Shown piece after piece: positions 58,401 through 64,000 of a DNA stretch of 64,000 nt. The stretch is from Parascedosporium putredinis. Lineage: Eukaryota; Ascomycota; Sordariomycetes; Microascales; Microascaceae. The stretch is taken from the NCBI GenBank assembly GCA_949357655.1, contig CASHTG010000015.1, positions 3,472,001 through 3,536,000 on the forward strand, written 5' to 3'. Both the position numbers and the translations under genes were made by a program. Position 1 is the first letter of the stretch, and every line of letters begins with the position of its first letter. The notes under the pieces are model-generated. The model saw only the letters and a list, made by a program, of their open reading frames with translations, was not told where the DNA came from and did no database searches.

Positions 58401-61400
58401 GGCAGGGTGTTGGCTTCCATTGTCGACCGCTTCGGCATGGAGAATTGGGTCAAGGGCCTCTTTGAGCAGAAGTCCGAGTCTCAGGACGATGCGCAGCACC
58501 TTGATGTGGTGGAGGACATGCTCCATCTTCTCATTGTATTACTGAGCGATCGCACCTCTCTAATTCCTCCGGAGCAAGAGCCTAACCAAACGCTTCTCTC
58601 CATTCGGCGGGACCTGATTCACGTCCTCTGCTTCAAGCCGCTCTCGTTTAACGAAATCACCAACAAGCTCCCCGACAGGTACCAAGAGCAAGAGGATTTC
58701 CACCAAGTCCTAGAAGGTATGACAACCTTCAAGGCACCAGAGGGCGTGTCGGATGTGGGCACGTTTGAGCTTCGAACAGAATTCGTCGAAGAGGTGGATC
58801 CTTATATTGCTCACTACAACAAGAACCAGCGCGAAGAGGCTGAGATGGCGTACCGCAAGAGGATGGCGAAGAAGACGGGCCAGGACGTGGAGGAAATCGT
58901 GTACGAGCCGCGGCTCCGACCCATACCATCTGGCCTGTTCAAGGACTTGTCCCGGTTTACTGGCACTGGCATGTTTGCGCAAATCATCTACTACTCTCTC
59001 CTATACCCCCTCCTCGCAGCCAAGCTTACCCCGGCCGTTCTCGGGACTCGCATTGAAACCTTCTTGCAGGTCGTGCTTCACCTCATCCTCATTGGCATCG
59101 CCGAGGATGACGTTGCCAAGGACGCTGTGATCGAGGAGCCCCTCCAGTCCTTTATCCACATGGCGCTGTTGAGACAGGCTCGCAGCAATTTCATTTCCGA
59201 AGCACCCAATGCCAAGACCATCGTGGCGCTGCTTGACCTACTCTCGACCAAGGAGGAGTTCAAGGCTTGCCACAAAAAGATTGCGCTGATCCTCAACAAG
59301 ATGCGTCGCAAGTGCCCGCAGCCATTCGATATGGCCTACGCCGCGCATGGGATTCCCTTGGATCGTATCAATACTGCTTCGCCAGCCGTGCAGACAGCGG
59401 AGGCAGAGCGAGACCGGAAGAAGAAGGCTGCTCTCAGCCGGCAGGCCAAGGTTCTCGCGCAATTCCAGCAGCAACAAAAGACATTTATGGAGAACCAAGG
59501 GAGCATTGATTGGGGTTCAGACCTCGAGAATGACGTTGATATCGAAGAGCCGATGGAAGATCGAAAGAATTTCTGGAAGTACCCGACAGGCACTTGTATC
59601 CTGTGCCAAGAAGACACAGACGATCGCCGCCTCTACGGCACATTCTCGCTTATTACCGAAAGCCGCGTACTGCGGTTGACGGATTTCAAAGATCCCGACT
59701 TTGTGAGGGAGGCGTACAACACGCCGTGCAATCTTGACCGGTCAGCAGAAGAGATTCGGCCCTTTGGAGTCGCGCACGAGAATCGAAAGGTGGTTGAAAA
59801 GGTGAGCCAGTCGGGCGAGAGGATTTTGGAGGAGCGCCAGACGATAGGTAAAGGGTTCCCTTCGTCCTTGTCGATACCCGGGCCTGTTTCGGTAGGCTGT
59901 GGCCACATGATGCACTTTAGCTGCTTTGAGACGTACTTTGAAGCTACGCAACGGCGCCAAGCTGCTCAGATTGCTCGGCACCATCCGGAGAATCTCAAAA
60001 GAAACGAGTTTGTTTGTCCCCTCTGCAAAGCATTGGGCAACGCCTTCCTACCCATCCTATGGAAGGGCAAAGAAGAAGCCTACCCCGGTGTCCTGCAGCC
60101 GCTCAAGCCATTCGCCGAGTTCCTCGAGGGGTGTTTCGAAGCAGCAAGAACCAAGGGGCCCCGTCGATGCTGCGAAACAGCGCTCCGGTAGAACCCGCCC
60201 TCACCAAGTTCGCGGTGTCATCCATGATGGGCGACTTTTCGGAAAAGGCGCCCGAGCTTGTGGGCGATGCGTGGAGGAAGGGCTCAGCCCCGGCACAGAC
60301 ATTTACCATTGGGACGGGCCTCGCCTCTCACTCGATCTCCATCTCTGAATCCAACGTACGGGAGAACCCGGGTGCCAACCAAGGGGAGTTGTTGGCGAGT
60401 TGTTCAAGGTTTACCAACGCCTGCGGGATACTCTCAGGACCAACGATCTAAGGGCAAGTTCAGAGCAAGAGCACAGTCTTGTGGAGTCGCGCCAGTCAAG
60501 CAAGACTCTCGTCGAAGCTGTTGGAATGACAATCTGCTCGGTTGAGACGCAGCAGCGCGGAATTGAGGCTGACTACGGAACGACTTTGCTTGACAAGATT
60601 CCCGAGCAGGTCGTCACGCACTTGCGCATTCTGACAGAAACTGTCGAGTCCTATATCGCGTTTGGCGGACTGAGATCGCGCAGCGACCAAGGCTTTGAGA
60701 GAGAGTTCCGCGCAAGCTGCGACCGCCAGCATTTCCAGCTCTTTGCAGTTCAGTACTATGAAGACGAGGGCCGGACACCGGCCGTGCTAAAGTTGGCCAC
60801 CGACCATACCCCTCTTTTGAGCCAAGATGTTTTCCTCTTTTTGAATAAGAGTACTTTCCATCTCGCGCGCCTGCTCGGCATTGACCCCTCCAATCTCTTG
60901 CTCCTCTGCTACCTTGCAGAGCTAGTCAAGGTAGTCCACTACATGGCAATGCATATCCCTATTGATGACTGGCTCAATAGGCTCATCAAACGAGGGACGC
61001 CGAGCCAAGATCTACATACATTTGCGGAATTCGCCCTCCGAGTCACGGATATTTCCCTGGACCTTAGCTCCAACAGGCGAGATGACGTGTACGACCGCAT
61101 CTACGGAGACAAGGAAGGAAAGGATGAAGTGTTTAACCAGCCTGGTCTGCAGACACTAGAGGGTTTATACACGCTTGCGAAGAAGTACGCCCTCGTCTTC
61201 CTGCGCAAGGCCGTCGTCCTTTTCTACGTCAAGCACGGCATCGATCTCAACTGCGCGGTTTCCACCCGGCCTGACGCGGACGAGCTGGACCGGCTCACCG
61301 AAGTGCTCAGGCTACCCTCGTTTGGCGAGATGTGCAGCTCGCTCACGGACGTGAGCGCTTCATTTGGCTGGCCACACGACACCAGGACCACGGTGGCTGG

Positions 61401-62103
61401 GTGGATCGAGCACCAGCTTGACTGGATGGCCAAATCCAGCGACCGCCCTTCCTCGATGCCGCCCGAATCGGCCGCCCTAACCCATCCGGGTATTCTTGAA
61501 CTCGTCGGCCTGCCCAAGAATTACGACGCCTTGATCGAGGAGTCGACCAAACGGCGATGCCCGACGACGGGCAAGGATCTCTCGGATCCGATGATGTGCT
61601 TACTCTGCGGCGAGATCTTTTGTAGCCAGAGCGTCTGCTGCCTCAAGCCGGATCGCTCGGCTGGTGATCAGGATAGAGAGAGCATTGGGGGTGCCCAGCA
61701 ACACATGCGAAAGTAAGTTTTTCTTCCCCTTCTTCCTTTCTTCCCTTCCGCTCCCCCTTTCCGTCGTCTCCCGTGCTCTTTTCGCACCGAGTCTATTTTT
61801 ACGTTTCACATACTAACTCGGTCCTCTTCCCACCAGGTGCCAACGCAACATGGGAATATTCCTCAATATCCGCAAATGCTGCACGTTCTACCTCTTCCAT
61901 AAGTCGGGCTCCTGGAATACGGCACCCTACATAGATCGCTACGGTGAGACGGACATGGGCCTACGTCACAGCAGGCAGCTATTTTTACACCAGAGGAGAT
62001 ATGATACGACGCTCCGCGCCGCGTACCTCAACCACGGCGTTCCAAGCTTCATAAGCCGCAAGCTCGAGGGGAGATCAACAACGGCGGCTGGGAGACTATC
62101 TAA
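55429..62103 (+). CDS. UBR1: E3 ubiquitin ligase UBR1 (N-recognin)
   Basis: Recognises N-degrons and, with an E2, builds ubiquitin chains on the substrate. About 2,184 aa with breaks closed. The UBR box is at about residues 84-155 (RCGHIFKAGEASYACRTC...GNSGCCDCGDHEAW...MHCTIH). The ClpS-like adaptor domain, which reads bulky N termini, is at about 245-300 (LLWNDEKHTITDVQNHV). An acidic linker lies near 56780. A RING-H2-type domain near 59590-60030 shows CILCQEDTDDRR, CGHMMHFSCFETYF and FVCPLCK. A C-terminal cap has CPTTGKDLSDPMMCLLCGE and FLNIRKCCTFYLF. One intron lies at 61713-61836. One-base breaks lie at C4 57143-57146, G4 60155-60158, near 60393, and at G4 62068-62071; each wants one more base. 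The last repair gives EINNGGWETI then TAA at 62101. The start ATG is MDRPMSTQEQQLCNLL. Confidence 0.95.
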
Positions 62104-62933
62104 AACGCTACTCTCTTGAAAAGAGATGGAAGTACAAGGGGGCGTAGGGTGGCTAGCTAGCATAGCTAAAATCAAGTGGAGGAACGGGAGGTGGACGTGG
62201 TGGGATATTCACCCCCCTGGTAGCGCTTCTTTTCCTTTTACCTCTCTCAGTCCCCGTTCCGCCGCAACTACGTGCGACAGCGACACATTCAATCTCTCCT
62301 TGTTGCCAGTTCCCGTTCCCTCACTCCCTTTATCATATCCCTTTCTGTTTTTTATTTTTACTTTTGAAACACCAAGACCCTTTCTCTCAAACCTGCTTCC
62401 CTTGCTCTCTGGCAGGGGGCGGGGGAACGTCATCTCCCCTTTCCGACGCACTTTTTCATCACCTTCTCTCTTCTTCTTTTCTTTCATTGACGCCACATGA
62501 TGAGAAATGGGGATGCTACAGATACACATAGACCAAGCATAGGGATAAAATACGAGAAAAAAAGAATGAAAAGAAAAACCCTCCAAGGAAAGGGGAAACC
62601 CTCCCACGGAGATGACGTGCTTGTATATGGTTCCAGGCGTAGTGAGGTGCAGTGTAGACGAGCCGTCATGATGATCCCTACGCGAATACAGCTTCTTCAT
62701 GTCTGATGTCGGTGTGGCGGAACATGCTTGAAAACGCGCCAGGATAACGAAAGGGGGTATTCTCGGTTTTTATTATATTTCTCGTTAATAAATGATTTTC
62801 GCCAACCCTCGCCTCTATCTTGAGCCCACGACGCAAAAGGCTTACTCAACCCGAACTAATTTAGGGAGTTGATGCGATCAATGCAGAAAGCCTAGACTGG
62901 AATTTTACCCACTACTTCATACCTCAAAATATC
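62104..62933. other. Convergent 3' region between UBR1 and the WD40 gene
   Basis: 830 bp between two stop codons. CT-rich at 62220-62490 on the plus strand. Overlapping open frames on both strands have no domain. Confidence 0.45.
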
Positions 62934-64000
62934 CTACGTGCCCTGAATCTCTACATCCTCGTCTCCGTCCTCCGTTTTAATCTGCACGCCGTCCCCCATC
63001 TCCACGCCCTCCATCATTTCCCCAATCTCCTGGACGCGCGTGTTGGTATCGTCACCAGCATCCGGTTGCGGGGTTCAGCCCCGTCTTCGCGGGCGGCAGA
63101 GCCGGCCTCGGGCAAGCCATTGGCGAGGGAGGGAGTGTTGGCCCCGCCGTCCTTGTACACGCGGACGACGCAGTCCTGGCCAGCGCTGACGAGGAGGTCC
63201 GGAGCGACGTCGACCCAGAAGCACACGCCGTCGTGGCCGGGGAGGACCTGGACGACTTCCCTGCTCTTGACGTCCCAGAGGACGATGGTGCCGTCCTCGC
63301 TCGCGGAGGCGATAAAGGCATCTTCGGGGCCCTCGCGCTCGCTCGCGTCTCCTTGGCTAGGTTGCGTGGCGGTGGCTGTGTCGGCGGGGCGGCGGGTGCG
63401 GGTGTGGACGCCAAAGGAGCCGCCAATGGCGAATTTTTCGTTGCGGTGACCCTGGTACGTCTTCTTGACGGCGCCGGAGACGTAGTCCCAGAGGCGGATG
63501 CAGTTGTCGAGGGTGAAGGCGAGGACGAAGCGGCCGTTGGGGGAGAAGCAGACGTTGGCGACGCCTGGGTTGTCTTCGTGGACGAGGGTGCGAAGACACT
63601 GGCCGGTGGAGGTGTCCCAGACCCGACTGGAAAAAGAGCCAAGTTAGTAACGAGAAAGCGAAGAAGAGGTGAAAAGGGGAGCTTTGTAAAGATTGAAAGG
63701 CGGTGGAGATATTCTTTTTCGTTGGGGCGGCTTACATCAGGCCATCGGTCGAGCAACTCACGACCAAGGTTCCGTCGCAGCAAAAGTCGATACCGGTGAC
63801 GGGGTCGCTGTGGGCAGGCAGGCTGCGCATCAACCGGCCGGCGCGCACGTCCCAGAGGAAGACGGCCTCGTCGTAGGACCCCGAGGCGAGGATGTTGCCC
63901 TTGGGGAGAAGGCGAGGCAGTGTATGTAGTTGTGGTGGCCGAGGAGGGTTTCATGGGGGCGAGGGCGTTTTTAGCGCCGGGCACGCTCTTGGCGCTCTTT
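62934..64000 (-). CDS. SWD3: WDR5/Swd3-type WD40 subunit of COMPASS (5' part cut off by the window end)
   Basis: Seven-bladed WD40 protein of the histone H3K4 methyltransferase complex. The visible part starts inside the protein and covers roughly the last four blades: GHHNYIHCLAFSPKGNILAS, GSYDEAVFLWDVRAGR, AHSDPVTGIDFCCDGTLVVS, RVWDTSTGQCLRTLVHEDNP, SPNGRFVLAFTLDNCIRLWD, KTYQGHRNEKFAIGGSFGVH, ASASEDGTIVLWDVKSREVV. The GSYDEAV, AHSDPVT, TLDN and GHxNEK blocks are those of WDR5. One intron lies at 63627-63735. Two breaks, at the G5 run 63955-63959 and near 63078 (plus-strand sense), want one more base each. The C terminus is longer and more acidic than in WDR5 (VQIKTEDGDEDVEIQGT). The start codon lies outside the window. 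Confidence 0.88.

Overview
This is 64 kb of a filamentous ascomycete chromosome. The evidence is spliceosomal introns of 57-264 bp with GTA(A/T)GT-type donors and CTAAC/CTGAC-like branch sites, moderately GC-rich genes, and a Pezizomycotina gene set: a Rim15-type PAS/kinase/receiver protein, fungal NLR-type receptors with phosphorylase domains, UBR1, and a vacuolar-type Ca2+-ATPase. A sordariomycete is my best guess. Genus and species cannot be read from the sequence.

Layout. Positions 0.9-24 kb hold housekeeping genes: a PlsC-family acyltransferase (905-1895, +), RIM15 (6131-11901, +), the main arginine methyltransferase (14644-16368, +), phosphoacetylglucosamine mutase (17656-19401, -), MUS81 (21398-23216, +) and riboflavin synthase (23303-24079, -). 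Positions 24.5-33.3 kb hold two head-to-head immune-receptor-like genes. Gene A (-) joins a DUF7580-like region to a nucleoside-phosphorylase domain. Gene B (+) has an N-terminal fungal STAND-type region, C2H2 fingers, a nucleoside-phosphorylase domain, the C-terminal arm of a NACHT module without its P-loop core, and about 15 ankyrin repeats. Positions 34.4-38.5 kb are conserved again: ACL4 (+), GIR2 (-) and PYM (-). Positions 39.5-44 kb are accessory: a membrane protein of unknown function and a decayed TPR gene. Positions 48.3-64 kb hold a PMC1-type Ca2+-ATPase (+), QCR9 (+, found by splicing tiny exons), UBR1 (+) and a WDR5/Swd3 COMPASS subunit (-, running off the end).

Most of the long conserved genes are broken by single-base shifts. 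In almost every break I examined, the frame is restored by adding one base to a homopolymer, most often a run of five that should be six. Because this hits many independent and probably essential genes, I read it as a systematic homopolymer under-call in the assembly, not as pseudogenes. Gene spans below run through these breaks, and protein lengths are given as if the breaks were closed.

The most interesting biology is the divergent pair at 24.5-33.3 kb. Both genes carry the same class of phosphorylase domain and both lack a nucleotide-binding core. Gene A keeps the Asp residues of the ICDYAD motif, whereas gene B has Gly at both. This looks like an active/inactive receptor pair around a shared 0.6 kb promoter region, and gene B carries near-identical, recently amplified ankyrin repeats.
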